A DNA stretch of 64,000 nt, taken from contig NC_019792.1 in assembly GCF_000230715.2 (NCBI RefSeq), forward strand, positions 3,038,001 through 3,102,000, read 5' to 3'. The notes beneath the pieces were generated by a model that was not told where the DNA came from, did not search any database, and saw only the letters and a program-made list of their open reading frames with translations. This document shows positions 1 through 7,320 of this stretch, piece by piece. The translations under genes were made by a program, and so were the position numbers. Positions within the stretch are counted from its first letter, which is position 1. Each line of letters starts with the position of its first letter. The stretch is from Natronobacterium gregoryi SP2 (GTDB lineage Archaea; Halobacteriota; Halobacteria; Halobacteriales; Natrialbaceae).

Positions 1-146
1 TCATTATTTGACTTGCACGAGCTATCGGTCTCCACTCGGGGTCGTTGTGGCACCATAGTGGGATGTCAAACTAAGGGAGGTTGTCTGGCTAACCCTGTCT
101 CTCATTTGTACGGCAGTTTATATGCCGTGTTGGAGAAACGGTAATT

Positions 147-833
147 TCACTGGGGTAGCGGTGGCCATGTCGAGGCAACGGTTGTTTCGATGAGGTGGGT
201 CTGTGCTCGGCGGAGGCGCTCGGAGAGTGACGAGGCAGTAATCCCGAGTTCGGCAGCGACCTCGTCAAGCGTTGCCGTTCGAGGGATGTCGAAGTGGCCC
301 ATCTCGTAGGCGATTCGGAGTGCCTCGCGCTGGTGGTCAGTGAGTCCGTCTCCCGCTTCTTCAGCCTCTCCATCGTAAGTGAGTCGTCGCAAGGTAAATT
401 CGCCGTTACGCTGCCAGAACGTACGAAATTCGTCCAACACTGCTCTATCTCTGAACCACCCGCTTTGTATCCAGCCGGTCGGCGTGACGCGGATTCGTTC
501 AATAATGGAGTCGGTGGTAGCGAGTGCACGGAGCTCTGAGAGGTCCTCGATCTGCTCACCGAGTTGTGCTTCTATCCCCAGAGCTGGCAAAACCTGATAT
601 TGACACGTTTCACCTGCCTGTCCGACCAGAGTGTGCTCCGCCACGAACGATGACGACTCGAAGGCTTGCTCAATAGACGCGGGTGTTTCATGCGTCGCGT
701 GAACGATAAACGGTGGATGATTGCCATGATTCGGCTGAAGTTCGATATCCAGCGTTGCTTCCGGAACATCTCCTGCAATCGCCACGAGCGGGAGATGTTC
801 ACAAGTGATTTCGTATTCAGCGATGAGGCCCAT
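147..833 (-). CDS. HTH_10 (bacterio-opsin activator type) transcriptional regulator
   Basis: A 228-residue protein whose last 60 or so residues form the HTH_10 domain: the stretch LTDHQREALRIAYEMGHF followed by a recognition helix around AAELGITASSLSERLRRAQ. The N-terminal 150 residues form the sensor-like domain usual in this haloarchaeal family. The ATG at 833 is preferred over a GTG at 845 because family members usually begin MGLIAEY. HTH_10 proteins act as DNA-binding activators, but the ligand and targets are unknown. It stands alone, facing away from the IS remnant. The family call is firm; the role is not. Confidence 0.88.
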   Translation of the reverse strand: MGLIAEYEITCEHLPLVAIAGDVPEATLDIELQPNHGNHPPFIVHATHETPASIEQAFESSSFVAEHTLVGQAGETCQYQVLPALGIEAQLGEQIEDLSELRALATTDSIIERIRVTPTGWIQSGWFRDRAVLDEFRTFWQRNGEFTLRRLTYDGEAEEAGDGLTDHQREALRIAYEMGHFDIPRTATLDEVAAELGITASSLSERLRRAQTHLIETTVASTWPPLPQ

Positions 834-937
834 ATCTCTCAACACTCACCACTACGGATATACAACTTGGAACGGTTGCCTGATAATCGTTACTCGCTCA
901 ACTACTGGCGACGGTTTGCGAAGAGTTCTATGACACC

Positions 938-1072
938 CTCAACGAATACGCAGACGAACTGAAGACCGAACTGTGGGGCGACTCGTTCTGGAACGATTCG
1001 TACTGCCTCATCTCGACGGGGCAGGTGTCGGTGGATGTACTGAAACAGTACGTAGAGGACCAACGCGAGTAG
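938..1072 (+). pseudogene. tnpA: IS200-type tnpA, C-terminal stub
   Basis: The frame ending at the TAG 1070-1072 encodes ELWGDSFWNDSYCLISTG followed by QVSVDVLKQYVEDQRE, the well-known C-terminal part of the small IS200/IS605 Y1 transposase. The frame is open only back to 887, and the resemblance fades upstream of about 938. The catalytic HUH motif and the start are missing. The stub lies one base before tnpB, as in complete IS605-type elements. The element has therefore lost its left end and transposase and can move only if a transposase acts in trans. Confidence 0.8.
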
Positions 1073-1073
1073 A

Positions 1074-2423
1074 ATGTACTACGCCTACAAGTACCGTCTC
1101 AAGCCGTCCGACGCCCACCGAGAAGAGTTGGACCGCCACCGAGACATTTGTAGGCAACTATACAACCACACGCTCTACCGCCTCAACGAGTACCAAGACG
1201 AACATGGAGAACTGCCGTCCATGACCGCCCTGCGGTCGGAGCTTCCCGACCTCAAGAAGTGGTGGGACGACCTCTCAGACGTGTACTCGAAGGTTCTCCA
1301 AACCGTCGTGGAACGTCTGTTCGACAACCTCAAAGGACTCTCCAAACTCAAGGAGAACGGCTACGGCGTCGGTCAACTCAAGTGGAAGCCACCACGCGAG
1401 TTCCGCAGTTTCACGTACAGTCAGTCTGGCTTCAAGCTCGACAAGAAGGGCGGTCAGACTGTCCTCTCACTCTCGAAACTCGCGGACATACCAATTCGAC
1501 TCCACCGCGCTATCCCCGACGTTTACGAGAGCGACAGCTCTCGTGCAGCCCATCAAAAATCTCCGATTTCTGAGGACGACGCGAAGCTCAAACAAGTCAC
1601 GATCAAGAAGGAACCGACAGGCGAGTGGTTCGCCACCTTCGGCGTCGAAATGGACCGTGAACCACCCGAACCGCCTGAGAACCCCGAGAAGTGCGTCGGT
1701 ATCGACGTGGGGATTCTCAAGTACGCCCACGACACCGACGGCACGGCGGTCAGGTCGCTCGCCCTCTCGGACGAACGTGAACGCTTGGAACGAGAGCAAC
1801 GGAAACTCTCGCGGAAGCAACACGGGTCGAACAACTATGAGAAGCAACGACGGCGCGTGGCGGAGTGTCATGCCGACCTCCGACGGAAGCGCCGCGACTT
1901 CCTCCACAAACTCTCGAACTACTACGCTCAGGAATACGACTTCGCTGCGGTCGAAGACCTGAACGTCAAGGGGATGATGGAGTCGCCGTCGAACAGCCGC
2001 AACACGGCGTCTGCCGCGTGGCGGACGTTCCTCTCGTTGCTCGAATACAAGTGTGAGCGCGAGGGGACACACTTCGTCACGGTCAACCCGAGAGGGACGA
2101 CCAAGGAGTGTGCATCCTGTGGTGTTTCGACAGAAAAGCCGTTGTGGGTCCGTGAACATTCCTGTCCCGCCTGCAGTTTCGACGCGGACAGGGACGCGAA
2201 CGCGGTCGTCAGACGCAGTCTGACGGGCAGCAAAATCGCTCGCGATTTTGCGACGGTGTGGAACATTCTTTCTCGCGGCTTCGAAGACGTAGGAGTGGGA
2301 GACTCCGAATCAACGCCTGTGGAGACTGCGCTCCCTGTGGATACGCCTGTATCTGCAAAGCGCGTCGTGGAAGCAGGAAGCCCTACCCTCAAAGAGCGAA
2401 CGGCGTCAGCCGTGAGCGAGTAG
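1074..2423 (+). CDS. tnpB: TnpB, RNA-guided nuclease of IS200/IS605 family
   Basis: A 449-residue TnpB. RuvC residues appear intact: D211 in CVGIDVGILKY, E294 in FAAVEDLNVKG and D374 in DADRDANA. A four-Cys zinc finger uses C346/C349 and C364/C367. TnpB proteins are omega-RNA-guided DNA endonucleases that help retain the element. Two segments look foreign to the family: residues 150-168 and 378-394. Each is encoded by palindromic DNA and keeps frame, and the second lies four residues after D374. The C-terminus continues into the right-end hairpin of the element. With tnpA gone, this is effectively a solitary TnpB; whether the inserts spare activity is unknown. Confidence 0.93.
   Translation: MYYAYKYRLKPSDAHREELDRHRDICRQLYNHTLYRLNEYQDEHGELPSMTALRSELPDLKKWWDDLSDVYSKVLQTVVERLFDNLKGLSKLKENGYGVGQLKWKPPREFRSFTYSQSGFKLDKKGGQTVLSLSKLADIPIRLHRAIPDVYESDSSRAAHQKSPISEDDAKLKQVTIKKEPTGEWFATFGVEMDREPPEPPENPEKCVGIDVGILKYAHDTDGTAVRSLALSDERERLEREQRKLSRKQHGSNNYEKQRRRVAECHADLRRKRRDFLHKLSNYYAQEYDFAAVEDLNVKGMMESPSNSRNTASAAWRTFLSLLEYKCEREGTHFVTVNPRGTTKECASCGVSTEKPLWVREHSCPACSFDADRDANAVVRRSLTGSKIARDFATVWNILSRGFEDVGVGDSESTPVETALPVDTPVSAKRVVEAGSPTLKERTASAVSE
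1521..1577 (+). repeat. In-frame palindromic insert 1 in tnpB
   Basis: Nineteen codons with no counterpart in the usual haloarchaeal TnpB pattern, as I recall it (RAIPD directly followed by DAKLKQV). The DNA holds a perfect 8+4+8 palindrome (ACGAGAGC GACA GCTCTCGT, 1525-1544), then a GCAGC run and a second imperfect palindrome centred on AAATCTCCGATTT. Same architecture as insert 2. Confidence 0.55.
2205..2255 (+). repeat. In-frame palindromic insert 2 in tnpB
   Basis: Seventeen codons between the catalytic DRDANA motif and WNILSRG, which are adjacent (with one Ala) in typical haloarchaeal TnpB. It contains the palindrome CGTCAGAC GCA GTCTGACG at 2207-2225 and a perfect 9+4+9 palindrome, GCAAAATCG CTCG CGATTTTGC, at 2230-2251. 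The order palindrome, GGCAGC, AAAATC-palindrome matches insert 1. Confidence 0.55.
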
Positions 2424-2438
2424 GGCAGGGTAGTTCAC
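2381..2438 (+). repeat. IS605-type right end / 3' end of presumed omega RNA
   Basis: The 3' end of tnpB and the bases after it form a nested hairpin: CCCTAC (2381-2386) pairs with GTAGGG (2420-2425), and ACGGC (2400-2404) pairs with GCCGT (2409-2413) around a GTCA loop. It is followed by GGTAGTTCAC, a common terminus of haloarchaeal elements. Known TnpB systems make a guide RNA from this region, with guide sequence starting just outside the element, here from about 2439. The exact end is inferred. Confidence 0.5.
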
Positions 2439-2458
2439 TGGTTCGACGGGATCGTCGG

Positions 2459-3946
2459 TCAGTACTTTTGTTCGTCAGTCGACAAGTCGAGGGCGTCGTA
2501 GAAGTCGCGATCGATGCGGTTACGGTCCGAAAGCCAGCTTTCGAACCCCGATCGATCTTCCGGGTAGGCCTCGTACTGCCGCTCGTAGGCGGTGACGTGG
2601 TCACGCGTTTGCCCGACGCTGCGGATCGCGTCGTACAGTTCGCTCTTGCTCACACCGAGCGTATCGAAGGTTCCCGCACGAAACTCCGAGAGGGCGTTTC
2701 TGGCGAGACCTGCGCCGACGAAGAGTTTGCTCTTGAGGTCGTCGACTTCCGTCGACGTGCCGACGATCCCCCGAATCTCTTTTTCCGGGAGCAAGGCCGT
2801 CAGTGCACGAAGAACGTTCACGTCGATCGAGTTCGCGGCGACGTTGTACGCGTCCCACGAGGCGAGTTTCGCCGCCTCTCCGTGTTCCCGGTACAGCCAC
2901 CGGTTGTGCTCCCAGAGCCCGTGCTCGGAGAAGTCTCCGTCCTCGATCGCCTCTACGGCGGCACGCCCGGCCGAGTAACCGGAGTACGCTGCCCCACGAA
3001 TCCCCTTCCCCGTAATCGGATGCGTCGTCCCCGCCGCGCCACCTGCAGCCAGGTAGCCTGGCGCGACCATCGAATCCAGCGGACGACGGAGCGCGATCGC
3101 CGACCCAAGCTTGTTCTTTCCGTCAAACTTCTCTGCGACGGCCGCCTTCTGGTACTCGGGACGGGTCTCGACGTCGCGGCGCAAACGGTCGACGAGCGGG
3201 ATCGGTTCCTTGTTCATCTGGAACCCCAAACCGACGTTGATCTCCGTCGGCGTGCGCGGGAAATACCAGATGTATCCCAGTTCTTCCAGGGGCTTTCCGA
3301 CGATGGCGTCGTGGTACTCTACCGGTTCGTCCGTCTCGATGATCTCGCGGTAAGCCGACCCGAAGTGAGTGTACTGTGGAACCTCGAACGTCGGGTCACC
3401 AGGCGTGTCGAGACTCTCGAAGCCAACCATGTCCTGCAGAATCGACTGCGCTCCGGCAGCGTCGATCAACACGTCACAGCCGTAAGTGACTGGCTCGCCG
3501 TCGCGAATCGCTTTGACACCCGTGACACGACCGTTCTGGACGACCTCGTTGACCACCGTGTCGTAGTGTTGCTCGACACCCAGGTCGGCAGCCTGCTCGA
3601 GCAGTCGCTGGCCGAACTCGTAGCGATCGACGACGTTGCTCCCGTCCTCGTAGGGCAAGACCTTTCGAACGCCGACGGCGTCGTCCCAGAACTCGATCCG
3701 GTCGATGTTGCTGTCGACGAGGACAGCCTCGTCGCTGGCGATCGCGTCCATGTCGATCGGCCCCGGATAGTTGCTCGGATCTCGAGGGCTCTTCATCGCA
3801 TCGCCGCATGCGATAAACCCGCCTTTTTGACGAGACTTGCGCTCGAGTTGGACTACGTCGACCCCCTCGACAGCAGCCGTTGCAGCCGCAAAACAGCCCG
3901 CCACTCCGCCCCCGACAACGACGACATCGTGTTGGTTGCGAACCAT
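2459..3946 (-). CDS. Geranylgeranyl-reductase-family FAD oxidoreductase
   Basis: A 495-residue flavoprotein. It starts MVRNQHDVVVVGGGVAGCFA with the dinucleotide-binding GxGxxG-like fold, then VVQLERKS at the end of the second strand. The middle carries PRTPTEINVGLGF, and GYLAAGGAAGTTHPITGKG is the FAD-ribityl motif of the geranylgeranyl reductase family. Members saturate isoprenoid chains of archaeal lipids or quinones, or act on related substrates. The ATG at 3946 is chosen because a longer start (4006) adds 20 residues ahead of the FAD strand. The gene converges on tnpB. The family is clear; the substrate is not. Confidence 0.85.
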   Translation of the reverse strand: MVRNQHDVVVVGGGVAGCFAAATAAVEGVDVVQLERKSRQKGGFIACGDAMKSPRDPSNYPGPIDMDAIASDEAVLVDSNIDRIEFWDDAVGVRKVLPYEDGSNVVDRYEFGQRLLEQAADLGVEQHYDTVVNEVVQNGRVTGVKAIRDGEPVTYGCDVLIDAAGAQSILQDMVGFESLDTPGDPTFEVPQYTHFGSAYREIIETDEPVEYHDAIVGKPLEELGYIWYFPRTPTEINVGLGFQMNKEPIPLVDRLRRDVETRPEYQKAAVAEKFDGKNKLGSAIALRRPLDSMVAPGYLAAGGAAGTTHPITGKGIRGAAYSGYSAGRAAVEAIEDGDFSEHGLWEHNRWLYREHGEAAKLASWDAYNVAANSIDVNVLRALTALLPEKEIRGIVGTSTEVDDLKSKLFVGAGLARNALSEFRAGTFDTLGVSKSELYDAIRSVGQTRDHVTAYERQYEAYPEDRSGFESWLSDRNRIDRDFYDALDLSTDEQKY

Positions 3947-4060
3947 TGGGTACTGGTCGTTCGTTCGGATATGAGGAACGTAACTCTTGCTTTTGCGGTA
4001 GGTCACCGAATCGATACTAATTCCATACGCACGTCTGCATGGTTGGATTCCGAGACCCGG

Positions 4061-4393
4061 TCAGTTCGGTACTGCGGATACAGCATCTGCTGCCGTCGTT
4101 CCGACCTGTTCGTAAAAGTGTCCTCGAAGACTGTCAGTGTGCTGTGACATCTGTGTCACGACCACGGTACGGTTTGACTCGACGGTGAATACGATATCGA
4201 GGTCCAGTTCGAAGAACGATCCCCGCATAATGAACTTCGTTTTGTCGTACAGATCTTCGTGGCTCGGTGAAACCTTCCGACAGACGTAGCCGGAGCGGTT
4301 CCGGAGAACTACTTTCAGCTCTTCCGGCGTGAGATAGCGGTCGCGCTTCTTACGCGCCGTTTTGGTGACGTGAATTGTATCGAGTGGCGACAT
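4061..4393 (-). CDS. Conserved-looking hypothetical protein, 110 aa
   Basis: A small protein starting MSPLDTIHVTKTARKKRDRY at the ATG 4393 (an upstream start would add 15 weak residues). It is predicted alpha/beta, with basic N-terminal residues and a core GSFFELDLDIVFTVE ... TVVVTQMS. Codon use looks coding. The pattern of a basic helix followed by strands with His and Asp resembles small nuclease-toxin-like or DUF4258-like folds, but I cannot place it. No antitoxin-like partner is visible next to it. Confidence 0.6.
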   Translation of the reverse strand: MSPLDTIHVTKTARKKRDRYLTPEELKVVLRNRSGYVCRKVSPSHEDLYDKTKFIMRGSFFELDLDIVFTVESNRTVVVTQMSQHTDSLRGHFYEQVGTTAADAVSAVPN

Positions 4394-5200
4394 AGTGAAC
4401 ACAGACGAATCAGTTCGTCTTCTCTCTGACCTCGTCACTGCTGACTTACTCGACTACGAGCATTAGTGTTTTCCATCTAATCAAATAGTTAGTCACGTCT
4501 AACACATTGCCGATTCTCAGTTCCGGTTCGAACGAACAGAACTCAGTACGGTACGTTTCGCTGGGTAGTCCTCTCTAATCCCTTGGGCGTCGCTACAGCT
4601 CTGAACGACACTCTACACCCCCTTTTCGCCTCTCTCGAACGTGACGGGCAACTCGAGACGCACCCGGTAGAGAGAACAAAGACGGCCGACGGTGGCCCTC
4701 ATACTGTCAGACAGAAGTCAATACGATGTCGGTCCGGGTTCGCGGCCGTCTCCACCGGCGGCCCCAGCAGAGCGACCGATCGGCACGTCGTTCTGTCCAG
4801 CAGTAGCAGCGACCGGTCGATGGTCCTCCCCACGAGTACCGTCACGTCGTGGGGATCGAGGCCGATCACACACCGTCGCCGGACACTCGAAGCAGACGGT
4901 GACGTTCGGAGTCGGCTCGAGGAAGTTCGAGACCTTCGATTCGACTAGTCTCGTCCACGACGATCCCCAGTCGGGCACTTCAGTCGAACGGGTTGCCGCC
5001 GTCGGCTTCAGACCGATAGTCTCGTCGAACGAGAGTTCGGACGCCGCGAGGACGCCGCTCCGGCGGGGAGCGCGAACGGGATAGCAACGACCCCCACGTG
5101 GGCACGGTGAGTGCAATCGCCACAGTCAGCGGCCCGAGGTCCCTGCTTGCTGGTGGGACGAGTGATAGGTGAGAGGGCCGGCTAGTGCTCGCGTCTCGTC
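4394..5200. other. 807-bp region without a convincing gene
   Basis: Only short frames are present. A 132-codon minus-strand frame (4718-5116) has uneven composition and no motif I recognise. Several shorter frames on the same strand look coding-like in pieces, which suggests a decayed gene. The first 100 bases upstream of 4393 are AT-rich (around 4440-4510) and probably hold the promoter of the preceding gene. Confidence 0.4.
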
Positions 5201-5488
5201 TCAGCCGCCGTACACCGACGGAATCATCCGCACTACGGACGCTTCGTCGAGTTCCGTCTCGAGGCCGTCGAGGTGACCGACGTTTCGTTCGTCGACGGTA
5301 ACGACCGTATCACCCGCCAGCCCCTTCTCGTCGTCGGCGAGCAGTTCACCCTCGAGGTCGGAGTACGTCACCTCCAGATCCGCGAGGAGGTCGCCGACCG
5401 TTGCCGGTTCGGCGTCGACCTCGTGGTAGACGCTCTTCTCGCCGACAGCGTCCCGGAACGGGCCGAAGAAGACGCACTCGAGTTGCAC
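5201..5488 (-). CDS. Ubiquitin-like MoaD/SAMP-family protein ending in Gly-Gly
   Basis: A 95-residue beta-grasp protein starting at GTG 5488 (VQLECVFFGPFRDAVGEKS) and ending SVVRMIPSVYGG. The N-terminal strand pattern, the LLADLEVTYSDLEGEL helix and the terminal diglycine match the ThiS/MoaD superfamily. This family includes archaeal SAMPs, which are adenylated, then either carry sulfur or are conjugated to lysines. The frame is open further upstream, but the extra residues are Arg-rich and non-family. Last gene of a minus-strand group with a 77-residue protein and an AMP-ligase-like protein. MoaD function and protein-modifier function cannot be separated here. Confidence 0.82.
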   Translation of the reverse strand: MQLECVFFGPFRDAVGEKSVYHEVDAEPATVGDLLADLEVTYSDLEGELLADDEKGLAGDTVVTVDERNVGHLDGLETELDEASVVRMIPSVYGG

Positions 5489-5583
5489 GGCGCGACGTTC
5501 GTCGGGGTCGACCTTGTAGCCGACGGTTCGTTCCGGTGAACCGCCGCGGGGTCGCGTGGTTCGAGGCGTGAAGCGTCTCGTCG

Positions 5584-5817
5584 TCAAGCGAGGCCAGCGG
5601 TCTCGCTCAGCCGGTCGTTGGTCGCGTTGATCGCCATCTCGTCCAAGACGCCGACGCGTTCCCACTCGACGTAGGACTGCTGGGCGAGTTTGTGATGAAA
5701 CAGTTCCTCGAAGTCGTCGATGTGGTCGACACTGGTGGTCTCCATGTGTGACCGGCCGACGAACAGATCCATCGTCGTGGGCCCGAACACGCAGGGCTCG
5801 ATATCGGCGTCAGACAC
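5584..5817 (-). CDS. Small hypothetical protein, 77 aa
   Basis: Starts at GTG 5817 (VSDADIEPCVFGPTTMDLFV) and ends with a helical, acidic segment (DEMAINATNDRLSETAGLA). It has one Cys and a central HIDDFEELFHHKLAQQSYVEWER helix. I do not recognise the family. It sits 32 bases after the AMP-ligase-like gene and 95 bases before the ubiquitin-like gene, same strand, so co-transcription is likely. The GTG start is inferred: the frame continues upstream but becomes low-complexity Arg-rich, a shadow of the neighbouring gene. Confidence 0.62.
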   Translation of the reverse strand: MSDADIEPCVFGPTTMDLFVGRSHMETTSVDHIDDFEELFHHKLAQQSYVEWERVGVLDEMAINATNDRLSETAGLA

Positions 5818-5849
5818 CGTGTGGCGGCGATACACGAGTAGGAGAAGCG

Positions 5850-6584
5850 TCAGAACGAGACGCTCTCGAGATCGATCCAGACCGGTTCGGGAACCGACTC
5901 GCCCGAGACGGCAGCGTCGCCGCGGTCGTCGTCCTCTCCGTCCCCCAAGACGACGACTCCCTCCGCGAGCAGCGGTGCGATCACGCCAGCGACGACGGTC
6001 CGTAGATCGGAGAGTGGTCCACGAACGACGACGCGGTCCTCGGCCTCGAGGCCGCACTCGTCGATCACGTCTCGAGCAGCCTGGAGGATGTCGGCGTGGG
6101 TCAGGGTCCGGTCGCCGTCGGTCAGCATCGCCGTCTCGGGGTCGATAGAGAGCGGCGGGAACGCCGGGTTCTCGCTCCAGAGACCGGCGTCGAAGTGGTG
6201 GACGTCCGGCGCGTCGGGTTTTCGCCCGTAGCCGACTTTCTGGGCACCTCGTGGAAGGTCGTACGCGCCGTTCTCGAGGAGGTCGACGGGTGCAACGAGC
6301 GTCCGGAACGCGTCCTCGTCGGCGAGGTCGGTCGGCGGATCGAACCTGGTCGTCCCCTCGAGCAGCGTCGTCCCGAAGAAGGCGAGCAGAGCAAGCGGCC
6401 CGTCGCCGACGACGCCGACGGTGACGCCCTCGCGAACTCCCGAGTGCCGGAGGAAGTTCCCGGACTTCCAGGCAGAAGTACAGAGCCAGTGATAGTCGAA
6501 CGGCTTCCCTGTCGCGTCGACGAGCGCCGTCCGGTCGTCACGAAGCTCGCGGGTGAGCAGATCGTCGACAGTCGCGGCGGTCAT
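5850..6584 (-). CDS. Short AMP-dependent-synthetase-like protein
   Basis: A 244-residue protein resembling the N-terminal part of acyl-adenylating enzymes: RTALVDATGKPFDYHWL, then VTVGVVGDGPLALLAFFGTTLLEG, and LSIDPETAMLTDGDRTLTHADI. Full family members are about 500 residues and carry a YTSGSTGxPK-like phosphate loop and a C-terminal lid; neither is visible, so adenylation activity is doubtful. It begins a minus-strand group with a 77-residue protein and a ubiquitin-like protein. It may be a binding or regulatory derivative of the ligase fold. Confidence 0.7.
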   Translation of the reverse strand: MTAATVDDLLTRELRDDRTALVDATGKPFDYHWLCTSAWKSGNFLRHSGVREGVTVGVVGDGPLALLAFFGTTLLEGTTRFDPPTDLADEDAFRTLVAPVDLLENGAYDLPRGAQKVGYGRKPDAPDVHHFDAGLWSENPAFPPLSIDPETAMLTDGDRTLTHADILQAARDVIDECGLEAEDRVVVRGPLSDLRTVVAGVIAPLLAEGVVVLGDGEDDDRGDAAVSGESVPEPVWIDLESVSF

Positions 6585-6638
6585 ACCCGTAGCTCTCTCC
6601 CGGGAGGAAAAAAGGTCGCCGATCGCCCACGTGGGCGA

Positions 6639-7229
6639 TCAGTCGTCCGCCGCGGCAGGCTCGGCGTGGTCGATGTCGGTTCCGAGCACCTCGAGGAACT
6701 CGGCGAGCCACTCGGGATGGTCCGGCCAGGCCTGCGCCGTCACGAGGTTTTCGTCGCGGGTGACGTCGTCTTCCCACTCGGCACCCGCGGCGATTACGTC
6801 GGCCTCGAGTGCCGGATACGCGGTACAGGTTCGGCCCTCAAGAACGTCGGCTGCCGCGAGTATCTGCAGGCCGTGGCACAGCGACGCGACGGGTTTCTCT
6901 GCCTCGAAGAAGTGCTGGACGATCTCGAGGACGTCGTCGTACGTCCGGAGGTACTCGGGGGCGCGGCCGCCGGGGACGACCAGCGCGTCGTACTCGGTCG
7001 GATCGACGGCGTCGAAGTCGTGATTTAGTTCGAACTCGTGGCCCGGCTTCTCGGTATACGTCTGGTCTCCCTCGAAGTCGTGGATCGCAGTCGGACAGCT
7101 GTCGCCGCCCTCTTTCTCCGGACACACCGTGTGGACGTCGTAGCCGATCATCTGGAGTGCCTGAAACGGTACCATTACCTCGTAATCCTCGACGAAGTCG
7201 CCGGCGAGGAGGAGTATCTGTTTGGTCAT
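6639..7229 (-). CDS. DJ-1/PfpI family protein
   Basis: A 196-residue class I glutamine-amidotransferase-like protein. [20 protein letters not shown] is the typical N-terminal strand with the conserved Glu, [13 protein letters not shown] is the nucleophile-supporting region, and C118 in [12 protein letters not shown] is the nucleophile elbow. Family members are proteases, glyoxalases/deglycases or chaperones. The ATG at 7229 fits the family start; the longer frame adds 21 unrelated residues. Only 54 bases separate it from the downstream AMP-ligase-like gene on the same strand, so a shared transcript is possible. Confidence 0.9.
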   Translation of the reverse strand: MTKQILLLAGDFVEDYEVMVPFQALQMIGYDVHTVCPEKEGGDSCPTAIHDFEGDQTYTEKPGHEFELNHDFDAVDPTEYDALVVPGGRAPEYLRTYDDVLEIVQHFFEAEKPVASLCHGLQILAAADVLEGRTCTAYPALEADVIAAGAEWEDDVTRDENLVTAQAWPDHPEWLAEFLEVLGTDIDHAEPAAADD

Positions 7230-7320
7230 CGTCTTCCCGCGTGTTCGTTCGCCAACACGCGTCTTAAGATATGTTGGATGCCACCATGACACTCACAGAG
7301 ACGAACGAAACGGCAGTGAA

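Noticed and set aside
2258-4147. 629-codon plus-strand frame
   Set aside because: Antisense to the geranylgeranyl-reductase-like gene; no domain, and composition typical of the complementary frame in high-GC DNA.
4718-5116. 132-codon minus-strand frame in the 4.4-5.2 kb gap
   Set aside because: Uneven composition and no recognisable motif; possibly remains of a decayed gene, not listed as a CDS.
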